NCBI RefSeq assembly: GCF_013410355.1
Contig: NZ_JACCFI010000001.1
Location: 1,426,001 to 1,490,000, forward strand
Reading direction: 5' to 3'
Source: Agromyces hippuratus
GTDB lineage: Bacteria; Actinomycetota; Actinomycetes; Actinomycetales; Microbacteriaceae
Length of the DNA stretch: 64,000 nt
The notes beneath the pieces were generated by a model that saw only the letters and a program-made list of their open reading frames with translations, made no database searches and was not told the DNA's origin. Below, piece by piece: positions 24,878 to 33,354 of the stretch. Both the position numbers and the translations under genes were made by a program. Position 1 is the stretch's first letter; each line of letters starts with the position of its first letter.

Positions 24878-25800
24878 CAGAAGTACCCGTCCTTCTTGCG
24901 ATCCTCCATGGCGGCCTCCGAGATGCGGTCGTCGGCCCGGGTCGCGCCCCGCTCGGTGAGCGTCGACGTCGCGACCTCGCGCACCACGTCGGCGACGGAT
25001 GCCGCGTCGGACTCGACCGCGCCCGTGCAGCTCATGTCGCCGACCGTGCGGTAGCGCACGGTGCGCACCTCGATCGTCTCGCCGGCCTGCGCCGGGGACA
25101 CGTCGGAGATCGCACGCCACATGCCGTCGCGGCGGTAGACCTCGCGCTCGTGCGCGTAGTAGAGCGGCGGCAGTTCGATCTGCTCGCGCTCGATGTAGCG
25201 CCACACGTCGAGCTCGGTCCAGTTCGAGATCGGGAACGCCCGCACGTGCTGGCCGACCGTGTGGCGGCCGTTGTAGAGGTCCCAGAGCTCGGGGCGCTGG
25301 TTGCGCGGGTCCCACTGCCCGAACTCGTCGCGGAGGCTCAGGATGCGCTCCTTGGCGCGCGCCTTGTCCTCATCGCGACGGGCCCCGCCGAAGACGGCAT
25401 CGTGGCGGCCCGCTGCGATCGCATCGAGCAGCGGCTGCGTCTGCAGCGGGTTGCGCGTGCCGTCGGCCCGCTCCTGCAGCCTGCCGTCGTCGAGGTAGTC
25501 CTGCACGGAGGCCACCTCGAGGCGGAGACCGAGGCGCTCGACCGTGCGGTCGCGGAAGTCGATGACCTCGGGGAAGTTGTGGCCCGTGTCGACGTGCAGC
25601 ACCGGGAACGGCACCTTGCCCGGCCAGAAGGCCTTCGCCGCGAGGTGCAGCACGAGCACGGAGTCCTTGCCGCCCGAGAAGAGCAGCACGGGCCGCTCGA
25701 ACTCGGCGACGACCTCGCGGATGATGTGGATCGATTCGGACTCGAGCGCGTCGAGCGCGTCGATGCCGGTCTCGACGGGGATCGTGTCGATGGCGCTCAT
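24877..25800 (-). CDS. cysD: sulfate adenylyltransferase catalytic subunit
   Basis: 307 residues. PP-loop ATP pyrophosphatase fold: RPVLLFSGGKDSVLVLHLA is the PP motif, with FPVLHVDTGHNFPEVIDFRD and GARRDEDKARAKER following. It makes adenosine 5'-phosphosulfate from sulfate and ATP together with CysN. ATG 25800 (reading MSAID) is chosen because it forms the ATGA overlap with cysH; a start five codons upstream is possible. C-terminal EAAMEDRKKDGYF is the conserved tail of CysD. Confidence 0.97.
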   Translation of the reverse strand: MSAIDTIPVETGIDALDALESESIHIIREVVAEFERPVLLFSGGKDSVLVLHLAAKAFWPGKVPFPVLHVDTGHNFPEVIDFRDRTVERLGLRLEVASVQDYLDDGRLQERADGTRNPLQTQPLLDAIAAGRHDAVFGGARRDEDKARAKERILSLRDEFGQWDPRNQRPELWDLYNGRHTVGQHVRAFPISNWTELDVWRYIEREQIELPPLYYAHEREVYRRDGMWRAISDVSPAQAGETIEVRTVRYRTVGDMSCTGAVESDAASVADVVREVATSTLTERGATRADDRISEAAMEDRKKDGYF

Positions 25801-26540
25801 ACGTGCAACCCGCATTCCGTCTTGTCGAGGCCCGACCAGCGGCCGGCCCTGGGGGCCTCTCCCTCGGCGACCTGCCGGGTGCACGGTTCGCAGCCGATCG
25901 ACGGGTAGCCCTGGGTCAGCAGGTCGTTCACGGGCACACCGAAGGCGTTCGAGTAGTCGATCAGGTCGTCGAAGCTCCACGCCGCGAGCGGGTTGACCTT
26001 GACCAGCCCGTTGCGTTCGTCGAACGTCACGAGCGGGGTGTTCGTTCGCGTGGGCGCCTCGTCGCGGCGCACGCCCGTGAACCACAGCTCGTAGCCCGTG
26101 AGCGCATCGTGCAGGGGTGCGACCTTGCGCATCGCGCAGCATTCGGCGGCGTCGCGGGCGAACAGGTCGAGCCCGAACTTCGCGTTCTGCTCGGCGACGG
26201 TGAGTTCGGGCAGCACGTCGACCACGCGCACGTCGAGCGCCGAGGCGACCTTGTCGCGCGTCTCGTAGGTCTTCGCGAAGTGGTACCCGGTGTCGAGGAA
26301 GAGCACGTCGACACCGGGCAACGACTGGGCGACCACGTGCGGGAGCACGGCATCGGCCATCGAGCAGGCGACGGCCGCGGCATCCGCATCGAAGTTGCGC
26401 GCGACCCAGGCGATGACCTCGTAGGCGGATGCCTCGTCGGCGGCGAGGCTCCGGAGTTCGACGTTGCCCGCCTCGGCCAGCTCGCGCAGTTCGCCGTGGG
26501 TGCGCAGTACCGTGGCGCGGGGTGCCAGGGAGACGCTCAT
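25797..26540 (-). CDS. cysH: adenylylsulfate (APS) reductase, 4Fe-4S type
   Basis: 247 residues. PAPS-reductase fold with two cysteine pairs, ECCAMRK and CEPC, that ligate a 4Fe-4S cluster. They are diagnostic of the assimilatory APS reductases of actinobacteria and plants rather than PAPS reductases. The catalytic C-terminal cysteine lies in KTECGLHV. It reduces APS to sulfite with thioredoxin-type donors, so no APS kinase is needed, and none is present. It sits in ATGA overlap with both neighbours. The substrate motif VLFLDTGYHFAKTYE is clear. Confidence 0.95.
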   Translation of the reverse strand: MSVSLAPRATVLRTHGELRELAEAGNVELRSLAADEASAYEVIAWVARNFDADAAAVACSMADAVLPHVVAQSLPGVDVLFLDTGYHFAKTYETRDKVASALDVRVVDVLPELTVAEQNAKFGLDLFARDAAECCAMRKVAPLHDALTGYELWFTGVRRDEAPTRTNTPLVTFDERNGLVKVNPLAAWSFDDLIDYSNAFGVPVNDLLTQGYPSIGCEPCTRQVAEGEAPRAGRWSGLDKTECGLHV

Positions 26541-28270
26541 CGGAGCACCTCCTCGTCGGCGCGGTGCGCCCATTCGGCGAACGTCTCGTCGGCGACGGCG
26601 TCGCGGTCGTCGAGGAATCGCTTGACGACCCGCTCGACGTAGTCGGCGATGCCGTCGGCCTCGACCTTGAGGCCGCGCACGGTGCGGCCGAGGCCCGCCT
26701 CCTCGCGGTCGGCCGTCGCGAGGCCACCGCCGAGGTGCACCTGGTAGCCGGGAACCTGCTCGCCGGCGTCGTTCATGATCAGCTGGCCCTTCAGACCGAT
26801 GTCGGCCGTCTGGATGCGCGCGCACGAGTTCGGGCAGCCGTTGACGTGCAGGCTGATCGGGTGCGGCAGGTCGAATCCGTCGAGCGTGCGCTCGAGGTCG
26901 AGCACGGCCGCCGTCGCGAACGCCTTGGTCTCGACGATCGCGAGCTTGCAGAACTCGATGCCCGTGCAGGCGATCGTGCCCCGGCGGATCAGGCTCGGGC
27001 GGGCCGAGAGGCCGAGCTCGTCGAGGCCGGCGATGAGCGACTCGACCCGGTCTTCGGGGACGTCGAGGATCACGAGCTTCTGGTGCGGCGTGGTGCGCAG
27101 GCGCGAGGAGCCGTGCGCCTCGATGAGTTCGGAGAGCTTCGCGAGCGTCGGGCCGGAGACGCGGCCGACGATCGGCGTGGCGCCGACGTAGAACCGGCCG
27201 TCCTTCTGACGGTGCACGCCGACGTGGTCGCCGTGCGCGAGCGGCTTGGGAGCGGCGGGGCCGTCGGGCAGCGGCGAGTCGAGGTACTCGGTCTCGAGCA
27301 CCTGACGGAACTTCTCGGTGCCCCAGTCGGCGAGCAGGAACTTCAGGCGGGCCTTGTTGCGCAGGCGCCGGTAGCCGTAGTCGCGGAAGATCTGCGCGAC
27401 GCCGTGCCAGGCCTCCGCTACGCGCTCGGGGACGACGAAGACGCCGAGGCGCTCGGCGAGCCGGGGCGCGGTGGAGAGTCCGCCGCCGACCCAGAGGTCG
27501 TAGCCGACGCCGAGTTCCGGGTGCTGCACCGCGACGAACGCGACGTCGTTGATCTCGTGCACGACGTCCTGGCTCGGGTGGCCGGTGATCGCCGTCTTGA
27601 ACTTGCGAGGCAGGTTCGCGAGCGTCGGGTCGCCGATGAACCGGCTCGTGATCTCGTCGATCTGCGCCGTCGGGTCGATGAGCTCGTCGGAGGCGATGCC
27701 GGCGACGGGCGAGCCGAGCACGACGCGCGGCACGTCGCCGCAGGCCTCGGTGGTGCCGAGCCCGACCGCTTCGAGGCGCCGCCAGATCTCGGGCACGTCT
27801 TCGACGCGGATCCAGTGCAGTTGGATGTTCTGGCGGTCGGTGAGGTCGGCGGTATCGCGGCCGAAGTCGATCGAGATGTCGGCGATCACGCGCAGCTGCT
27901 CGGTCGTGAGCTGCCCGCCGTCGATGCGCACCCGCAGCATGAAGAACTCGTCCTCGAGTTCGTGGGGCTCGAGCGTCGCGGTGCGGCCGCCGTCGATGCC
28001 GGGCTTGCGTTGCGTGTAGAGCCCCCACACTCGGAACCGCCCGTGCAGGTCGGTCGGGTCGATCGACGCGAACCCGCCCTTCGAGTAGATGCGCTCGATG
28101 CGGTCGCGCACGCTCAGGCCGTCGTCGACCTGCTTCCACTCCTCGTTGCCGTTGAGGGGCGCGGTGCCGTCGACCTTCCACTGCCCGTGGGGGCGGCTCG
28201 CCGGGCGGGGCGGACGCTCGCCGGAACGGGCCGCCGGGCGGCTCGGCGCCTCGATCGTCTCCTGCGTCAT
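26537..28270 (-). CDS. sir: ferredoxin-dependent sulfite reductase
   Basis: 577 residues, two pseudo-symmetric halves of the nitrite/sulfite reductase hemoprotein family. Half one includes DRQNIQLHWIRVEDVPEIW. The cluster and siroheme cysteines are CTGIEFC and NGCPNSC in half two. It reduces sulfite to sulfide with six electrons. NirA/Sir proteins of actinobacteria use ferredoxin, and fprA and fdxA are at the end of this operon. Sulfite rather than nitrite is assigned from the cysH-cysDN context. It overlaps cysH by ATGA; the upstream gap to the chelatase gene is 155 bases. Confidence 0.93.
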   Translation of the reverse strand: MTQETIEAPSRPAARSGERPPRPASRPHGQWKVDGTAPLNGNEEWKQVDDGLSVRDRIERIYSKGGFASIDPTDLHGRFRVWGLYTQRKPGIDGGRTATLEPHELEDEFFMLRVRIDGGQLTTEQLRVIADISIDFGRDTADLTDRQNIQLHWIRVEDVPEIWRRLEAVGLGTTEACGDVPRVVLGSPVAGIASDELIDPTAQIDEITSRFIGDPTLANLPRKFKTAITGHPSQDVVHEINDVAFVAVQHPELGVGYDLWVGGGLSTAPRLAERLGVFVVPERVAEAWHGVAQIFRDYGYRRLRNKARLKFLLADWGTEKFRQVLETEYLDSPLPDGPAAPKPLAHGDHVGVHRQKDGRFYVGATPIVGRVSGPTLAKLSELIEAHGSSRLRTTPHQKLVILDVPEDRVESLIAGLDELGLSARPSLIRRGTIACTGIEFCKLAIVETKAFATAAVLDLERTLDGFDLPHPISLHVNGCPNSCARIQTADIGLKGQLIMNDAGEQVPGYQVHLGGGLATADREEAGLGRTVRGLKVEADGIADYVERVVKRFLDDRDAVADETFAEWAHRADEEVLR

Positions 28271-28425
28271 GTCTCTCCTCGGTCACCGCTGAGTGCGGGT
28301 TTCGACCGAGGCTAGGCGGGTTGACGGCGGGCCGGGATGCGAGCCGTCACATCACGGCAAGGAAGGCAACACGGCGTCAATCGCGGCAATGCGGCGTCAC
28401 AATCAGTGAGACGCAGCGTCGCGCG

Positions 28426-29196
28426 CTATGCTCCCGGCGCAGCATCGGCTGCCTCGGCCACGGCTTCGGCCACCGTCTCCGCGAACCGATCCAGCACGAC
28501 GTCGACGAGCTCCTTCGGGGCGTCATCCGGGGTCAGGAGCGGCTCGGTGAGGAGATCGGCGCCCGCGGCCGCCGCGAGGTCCTGGAAGTATCCGGGCGCC
28601 AGCAGGTAGCTCGCCGCCACGACCCTGCGGCCGCCTCCGTCCGCCCGAACCGCGGCGATCGCGTCGGCGAGTCGGGGCTCGGCCGCCGAGAGGAAGCCGA
28701 CCGCCACCGGCGCGCCGAGCGCCGTCGCGAGCCGCTCGCCCATGTCGCGACAGTCATCGACGGCGCGCACATCGCTCGATCCGGCGACGGCGAGCACCAC
28801 GCGGTCGTCGGGCGACGCGCCCGCCTCGTCGAGACGGCGGCTCAGCACCTCGACGAGCCGGTCGTCGGGCCCGAGCGCCGCGGCGAGCCGCACCTGCCGA
28901 TCGGCGACGGCCTCGATCTCCCGTCGCAGGTCGACGTGCACGTGATACCCGGCCGAAAGCAGCAACGGCACGACGACCGCGGGCATCGAGGGCGGCAGCG
29001 CGCCGAGGGTGGCCGCGACATCCGGTTGCTGCACGTCGACGTGACCGAGTCGCACGGCGGCGGGTGCGGCGGCCGGTGCCGATCGCGCCGTGGTCGACAC
29101 CTCGACGGCGTCGATGAGCCGCTGCACGGCGGCCTGCCCGTCGGGCGAAGCGGTGCCGTGCGAGATGCCGATGAGGGCGGCCGTGGTGAGGTCCAT
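28426..29196 (-). CDS. sirohydrochlorin ferrochelatase-like protein (CbiX/SirB)
   Basis: 256 residues from ATG 29196, preceded by a strong GGAGGG; longer starts are less likely. Two CbiX-like halves: the first with ALIGISHGTASPDGQAAV, whose His is the expected metal-site residue, and VVPLLLSAGYHVHVD; the second with VVLAVAGSSD and VVAASYLLAPGYFQDL. It would insert Fe2+ into sirohydrochlorin to make siroheme for the sulfite reductase just downstream. The precorrin-2 dehydrogenase needed between CobA and this enzyme is not in the window. Confidence 0.88.
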   Translation of the reverse strand: MDLTTAALIGISHGTASPDGQAAVQRLIDAVEVSTTARSAPAAAPAAVRLGHVDVQQPDVAATLGALPPSMPAVVVPLLLSAGYHVHVDLRREIEAVADRQVRLAAALGPDDRLVEVLSRRLDEAGASPDDRVVLAVAGSSDVRAVDDCRDMGERLATALGAPVAVGFLSAAEPRLADAIAAVRADGGGRRVVAASYLLAPGYFQDLAAAAGADLLTEPLLTPDDAPKELVDVVLDRFAETVAEAVAEAADAAPGA

Positions 29197-29251
29197 CCCT
29201 CCATCGTGCCCTGCCGTCGGCGCGCTCGCGCACGCGGTATCGTCAACGGCT

Positions 29252-29280
29252 TTGACAACACTGTGGACACACCGTAGATT
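29252..29280 (+). promoter_or_regulatory. strong housekeeping promoter of the carboxylesterase
   Basis: TTGACA (29252-29257), a 17-base spacer, then TAGATT (29275-29280). This is the best sigma-70-type match seen in the window. A start near 29287 leaves a short leader with GAGGGAG before ATG 29304. Confidence 0.8.
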
Positions 29281-29303
29281 CCGGGAGAACACGAGGGAGC
29301 AAC

Positions 29304-30881
29304 ATGACTACTGGGAGACTCGCGAAGGTCGCCTCGATCGCGATCGCGGCCACGGCGACGGCACTGCTGCTGAGCGGATGCATCGCCGGCGGCGCGGCCG
29401 ACGACGGCGCACCTCAAGCCGCACCGCAAGTCGAGATCGAGCAGGGATCGTTGACAGGGGTCACGACCGCCGACGGCGTCGAGTACCTCGGCATCCCCTT
29501 CGCCGAGCCGCCGGTCGGCGATCTCCGCTGGCGCGAGCCCGAGGCCCCCGAGCCCTGGGCGGGCGTGCTCGATGCGTCCAAGCCCGGCCCCGACTGCGCC
29601 CAGACGGTGAACGGCGACTCCGACGGCTCGCTGAGCGAGAACTGCCTCTACCTGAACGTCTACGCTCCCGAGGACGCCGCACAGGAGAGGCTCCCGGTCG
29701 TCGTCTTCCTGCACGGCGGCGGATACACCGCCGGCACCCCGAACATCTACGACGGCCGCAACTTCTCTGCGACCGGCGACGCCGTGACCGTGATCCCGGC
29801 CTACCGCCTCGGCCTGTTCGGCTTCTTCGCCACCGCGGCGACCGCCGAGGAGGGCGAGTACGGTGCCCAGGGCAACTGGGGCATGCTCGACCAGCAGCAG
29901 GCGCTGCGCTGGGTGCAGGAGAACATCGAGACCTTCGGCGGCGACCCCGACAACGTCACGATCGTCGGCGAGTCCGCCGGCGGCGGCTCGGTCTGCTTCC
30001 AGCTCGCGTCGCCAACGGCCGAGGGGCTCTTCGACAAGGCCGTGGTGCAGTCCATGGCCTGCGGCGCCGGCGCACCGGCATCCGACCCGACCGAGTTCAC
30101 GACGCAGTGGGGCTGCGCGGCCGACGACGCCGAGTGCCTCCGCGCCGTGCCGACCTCGACGATCGTGGGAACGGCGACCGGGTTCGGCTTCGCCTCCCCC
30201 GCCAGCGGCGGTCCCGACCAGCCGGTCGGCCCGCTCGAGGCGGCCGCCGACGGCACCCTCGCCGATGTGCCGATCATGATGGGCGTCACCCGCGACGAGT
30301 GGCTCGGCTTCGCCTCGGCGCAGTACCCGCTCGACCCCGCCGAGTACGAGGCCGGTGTCACCGCCCAGTTCGGTGCCCTCGCCCCCGACGTGCTGGAGCT
30401 CTACCCGGCCGACGCCGGCGAGGACCCGATCTTCGCCTCGGGCTGGCTCAGCGGCGACTCGATGTTCGCCTGCCCGTCGGTCGTCGCCTCCGACAGCTTC
30501 GCCGACGCCGGTCGCTCGGTGTACTTCTACGAGTTCGCCGACGAGACGACGCCCGGATGGCGCTCGCTCGGCGACCCGTTCCCGCCCTCGACGCTCGAGC
30601 TGGGCGCCACCCACACCACCGAACTCCAGTACCTGTTCAACTACACCGCCGCACAGCGCGCGTTGGACGAGGAGCAGCTGGCCCTCGCCGACCAGATGGT
30701 CGCCCTGTGGTCGGCGTTCTTCGAGACCGGCGCCCCGAGCATCGACGGCGGTCCCGAGTGGAGCACGTTCGCCGACGGCCGCGAGGTGCTCGAGCTGAAG
30801 ACCGAGGAGGCCGGCGGCCTCGAGATGATCGACACGTTCGAGTCCGCGCACAACTGCGGCTTCTGGAACGGGCTCGGCTAG
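29304..30881 (+). CDS. secreted type-B carboxylesterase lipoprotein
   Basis: 525 residues. Lipoprotein signal ends at LLLSGC (Cys26). The alpha/beta-hydrolase core has the oxyanion motif VVVFLHGGGYTAG, the nucleophile elbow GESAGGG (Ser224), an acidic residue in GVTRDEWLGF, and the catalytic His in LGATHTTELQYLF. This is the cholinesterase/para-nitrobenzyl-esterase family, which hydrolyses carboxylic esters. Lipid anchoring would place it on the outer face of the membrane. Disulfide-forming cysteines (DCAQ...ENCLYL) fit an exported enzyme. It is divergent from the sulfur operon. Natural substrate unknown. Confidence 0.93.
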   Translation: MTTGRLAKVASIAIAATATALLLSGCIAGGAADDGAPQAAPQVEIEQGSLTGVTTADGVEYLGIPFAEPPVGDLRWREPEAPEPWAGVLDASKPGPDCAQTVNGDSDGSLSENCLYLNVYAPEDAAQERLPVVVFLHGGGYTAGTPNIYDGRNFSATGDAVTVIPAYRLGLFGFFATAATAEEGEYGAQGNWGMLDQQQALRWVQENIETFGGDPDNVTIVGESAGGGSVCFQLASPTAEGLFDKAVVQSMACGAGAPASDPTEFTTQWGCAADDAECLRAVPTSTIVGTATGFGFASPASGGPDQPVGPLEAAADGTLADVPIMMGVTRDEWLGFASAQYPLDPAEYEAGVTAQFGALAPDVLELYPADAGEDPIFASGWLSGDSMFACPSVVASDSFADAGRSVYFYEFADETTPGWRSLGDPFPPSTLELGATHTTELQYLFNYTAAQRALDEEQLALADQMVALWSAFFETGAPSIDGGPEWSTFADGREVLELKTEEAGGLEMIDTFESAHNCGFWNGLG

Positions 30882-30906
30882 TCCGGCACGAGCATTGACG
30901 AGGAGG

Positions 30907-30931
30907 CGGGGCGGCTGCATCAGCCGACCCG
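30907..30931 (+). terminator. hairpin after the carboxylesterase
   Basis: CGGGGCGGCTG (30907-30917), loop CAT, CAGCCGACCCG (30921-30931): 11-base stem with one mismatch, 26 bases after the stop. Followed by CTTCGTCGTC rather than a pure U-tract. Confidence 0.55.
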
Positions 30932-30977
30932 TCTTCGTCGTCTGCAGCACCACCTCCTCCGCAGCCTTCGCCAGTTC

Positions 30978-31024
30978 GTCAACTTGGATTGACGATCGTC
31001 CAGAGGTCAACTACGGTTGACGCC
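30978..31024. promoter_or_regulatory. twin GTCAA-N6-TTGAC operators over a leaderless promoter
   Basis: Two 16-base inverted repeats, GTCAACTTGGATTGAC (30978-30993) and GTCAACTACGGTTGAC (31006-31021), share the form GTCAA-N6-TTGAC. The predicted -35 TTGACG (30989-30994) overlaps the first and the -10 TACGGT (31012-31017, spacer 17) is inside the second. ATG 31025 lies seven bases after the -10 with no ribosome-binding site. Confidence 0.7.
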
Positions 31025-31252
31025 ATGGACGACCACACCCTCCGAACCGCGATCGCGGCCGCCGACGGCGACGACCCGTATCGCGCACTCCGCGACCTCC
31101 ACCACGCGCGTGTCGCACTCACCCGCGAGCTCGACCGCGCCGAGGCGACTGCCGTCCGTCGAGCCCGGGCCGCCGGGTCGAGCTGGCAGCTCATCGCCCT
31201 CGCCCTCGAGGTCTCGAAGCAGGCGGTGCACAAGAAATACGGACGCAGTTAG
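31025..31252 (+). CDS. small helix-turn-helix protein, probable autoregulator
   Basis: 75 residues. The N-terminal helical part (residues 1-45) is rich in Arg and Asp; the C-terminal third reads SSWQLIALALEVSKQAVHKKYGR, a helix-turn-helix of the kind found in many short actinobacterial proteins of unknown function. ATG 31025 is set by the promoter geometry; an upstream GTG at 30989 would lie inside the operators. The perfect twin operators overlapping its promoter suggest that it represses itself. The ABC exporter gene starts 82 bases downstream and may be co-transcribed. Confidence 0.75.
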   Translation: MDDHTLRTAIAAADGDDPYRALRDLHHARVALTRELDRAEATAVRRARAAGSSWQLIALALEVSKQAVHKKYGRS

Positions 31253-31333
31253 GGCACGTAAACTTCAAGACGGCGTTCTGCGACACCCGGGCGGATGCGG
31301 CATCCGTTCGTCGAGGCATGCCAGGAAGAGGAC

Positions 31334-33211
31334 ATGAGCGACACCCGCACCCGACGATCCCCCTTCTCGCGGCGCACTGAGACCACCGGCCCGCGTGCCA
31401 CGTTCCGGCAACTGCTGCCCTTCATCTTCGAGCACCGCCCCGTGCTCATCTGGGTCGCGATCCTCTCCGTCGTGGGCGCGCTTGCGAGTCTCGCCCAGCC
31501 GTTGCTCGTCGCCCAGGTCATCCAGGTCGTCGAAGCCGAGGAACCACTCGGCGGCATCGTCTGGGCGCTCGTCGCGCTCGTCATCGTGAGCGGCGTGATC
31601 ACCGGATACCAGCACTACCTGCTGCAGCGCACCGGTGAGGGCGTCGTGCTCTCGAGCCGCAAGCGCCTCATCGGCAAGCTGCTGCGGCTGCCGATCGCCG
31701 AGTTCGACACCCGCCGCACGGGCGACCTCGTCTCGCGCGTCGGCAGCGACACGACGATGCTGCGCGCCGTGCTCACCCAGGGACTCGTCGAGGCCATCGG
31801 CGGCACCGTCACGTTCATCGGCGCGCTCATCGCCATGCTCGTCATCGACCCCGTGCTGCTCGGCCTGACCGTGCTCGTCATCGCCGTCGCCATCACGACC
31901 GTCACGCTGCTGTCGAGCCACGTGCGCGAGGCGTCGCACCAGGCGCAGGCGAAGGTCGGCGACGTCGCGGCATCCGTCGAACGCGCCATCGGTGCCGTGC
32001 GCACGATCCGTGCCGCCGGAGCGACCGAGCGCGAGATCCGCGACGTGGAGGCGCACGCCGAGGGTGCCTGGCAGATGGGCGTGAAGGTCGCGAAGATCTC
32101 CGCGCTCATCGTGCCGGTCGCCGGCATCGCGATGCAGGTCTCGTTCCTCGTCGTGCTCGGCGTCGGCGGTTTCCGCGTGGCATCCGGCGCCCTCACGGTC
32201 GCGGACCTCGTCGCGTTCATCCTGTTCCTGTTCATGATGATCATGCCGCTCGGCCTGTTCTTCGGTGCGATCACCTCGGTGAACCAGGCCCTCGGCGCCC
32301 TCGGCCGCATCCAGGAGATCCTCGACCTGCCCGACGAAGACGCGCACGACCGCGAACTCGCCCCGCTCGCGCTCATGGTCGGCGAGGCGAACGAGGGCGT
32401 GCTGCCCGGTGCCCCGGCGATCGCCTTCGACGACGTCTCCTTCGCCTACGCGGCGACGCGTCAGGACCCGGCCGACCCGGCGAACGAGTCCGTCGACGAG
32501 CACCTGCCCGAGCCCGACGTCACCGACCGCCAGCCGGTGCTGCGCGGCGTCTCGTTCCAGGTGCCGCGCGGGCAGCGCATCGCGCTCGTCGGCCCCTCCG
32601 GTGCGGGCAAGTCGACGATCCTGGCGCTCATCGAACGGTTCTACGACCCCTCGGTCGGCACGGTGCGCATGGGCGGCCTCGACCTGCGTTCGCTCGACCG
32701 CGCCGAGCTCCGCGCGCAGATCGGTTACGTCGAACAGGATGCCCCGGTGCTGGCCGGGAGCCTCCGCGACAACCTCAAGCTCGGCAGCCCCCACGCGAGC
32801 GACGCGGCGTGCGAGCAGGTGCTGCGCGCCGTGAACCTCGGCGGCGTGCTCGATCGCGACCCCGCGGGCCTCGATGCCGCCGTCGGCGATGACGGCATCA
32901 TGCTCTCGGGCGGCGAGCGCCAGCGGCTCGCGATCGCCCGCGCGTTGCTCGCGGCTCCCCCGATCCTGCTGCTCGACGAGTCGACCTCCTCGCTCGACGG
33001 GGTCAACGAGCGCATGATGCGCGATGCCGTCGACGCCGTCTCCGAGGGGCGCACGCTCGTCGTGATCGCGCACCGGCTCTCGACGGTCATCGACTCCGAC
33101 CGCATCATCGTGCTCGACGAGGGCCGGGTGATCGGCGAGGGCACGCATGCCGAGCTCGTGGCCAACGTACCCCTCTACCGCGATCTGGCGGCGCACCAGC
33201 TGCTCGTCTGA
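31334..33211 (+). CDS. ABC exporter, fused membrane and ATPase domains
   Basis: 625 residues from ATG 31334, preceded by AAGAGGA. Residues 1-330 carry six membrane helices with a typical intracellular loop (DTRRTGDLVSRVGSDTTMLR). The ATPase half has an insertion between its first strand and the Walker A (about residues 360-405, acidic and Pro-rich), Walker A LVGPSGAGKST near 420, signature LSGGERQRLAIARALL, Walker B ILLLDESTSSLD and switch IAHRLSTV. Half-transporters of this type dimerise and export lipids, peptides or drugs. The substrate is not identifiable. It follows the small HTH gene. Confidence 0.93.
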   Translation: MSDTRTRRSPFSRRTETTGPRATFRQLLPFIFEHRPVLIWVAILSVVGALASLAQPLLVAQVIQVVEAEEPLGGIVWALVALVIVSGVITGYQHYLLQRTGEGVVLSSRKRLIGKLLRLPIAEFDTRRTGDLVSRVGSDTTMLRAVLTQGLVEAIGGTVTFIGALIAMLVIDPVLLGLTVLVIAVAITTVTLLSSHVREASHQAQAKVGDVAASVERAIGAVRTIRAAGATEREIRDVEAHAEGAWQMGVKVAKISALIVPVAGIAMQVSFLVVLGVGGFRVASGALTVADLVAFILFLFMMIMPLGLFFGAITSVNQALGALGRIQEILDLPDEDAHDRELAPLALMVGEANEGVLPGAPAIAFDDVSFAYAATRQDPADPANESVDEHLPEPDVTDRQPVLRGVSFQVPRGQRIALVGPSGAGKSTILALIERFYDPSVGTVRMGGLDLRSLDRAELRAQIGYVEQDAPVLAGSLRDNLKLGSPHASDAACEQVLRAVNLGGVLDRDPAGLDAAVGDDGIMLSGGERQRLAIARALLAAPPILLLDESTSSLDGVNERMMRDAVDAVSEGRTLVVIAHRLSTVIDSDRIIVLDEGRVIGEGTHAELVANVPLYRDLAAHQLLV

Positions 33212-33243
33212 GCCCGTCGACGGTGCGCCGCCTCAGTGCGAAC

Positions 33244-33269
33244 CCGAGCGAAACTCAGTGCTCGCTCGG
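33244..33269. repeat. inverted repeat upstream of the unknown gene
   Basis: CCGAGCGA (33244-33251) and TCGCTCGG (33262-33269), ten bases apart, 33 bases after the exporter stop. Could be an operator or a weak terminator. Confidence 0.35.
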
Positions 33270-33354
33270 ATGGCGCGCCGAAGCCCGCTCCGTAGCGTGG
33301 ACTCCCGCATCCCCCACCGGATGCCCCGAGCCCACGCCCCACGGAGGACCCATC

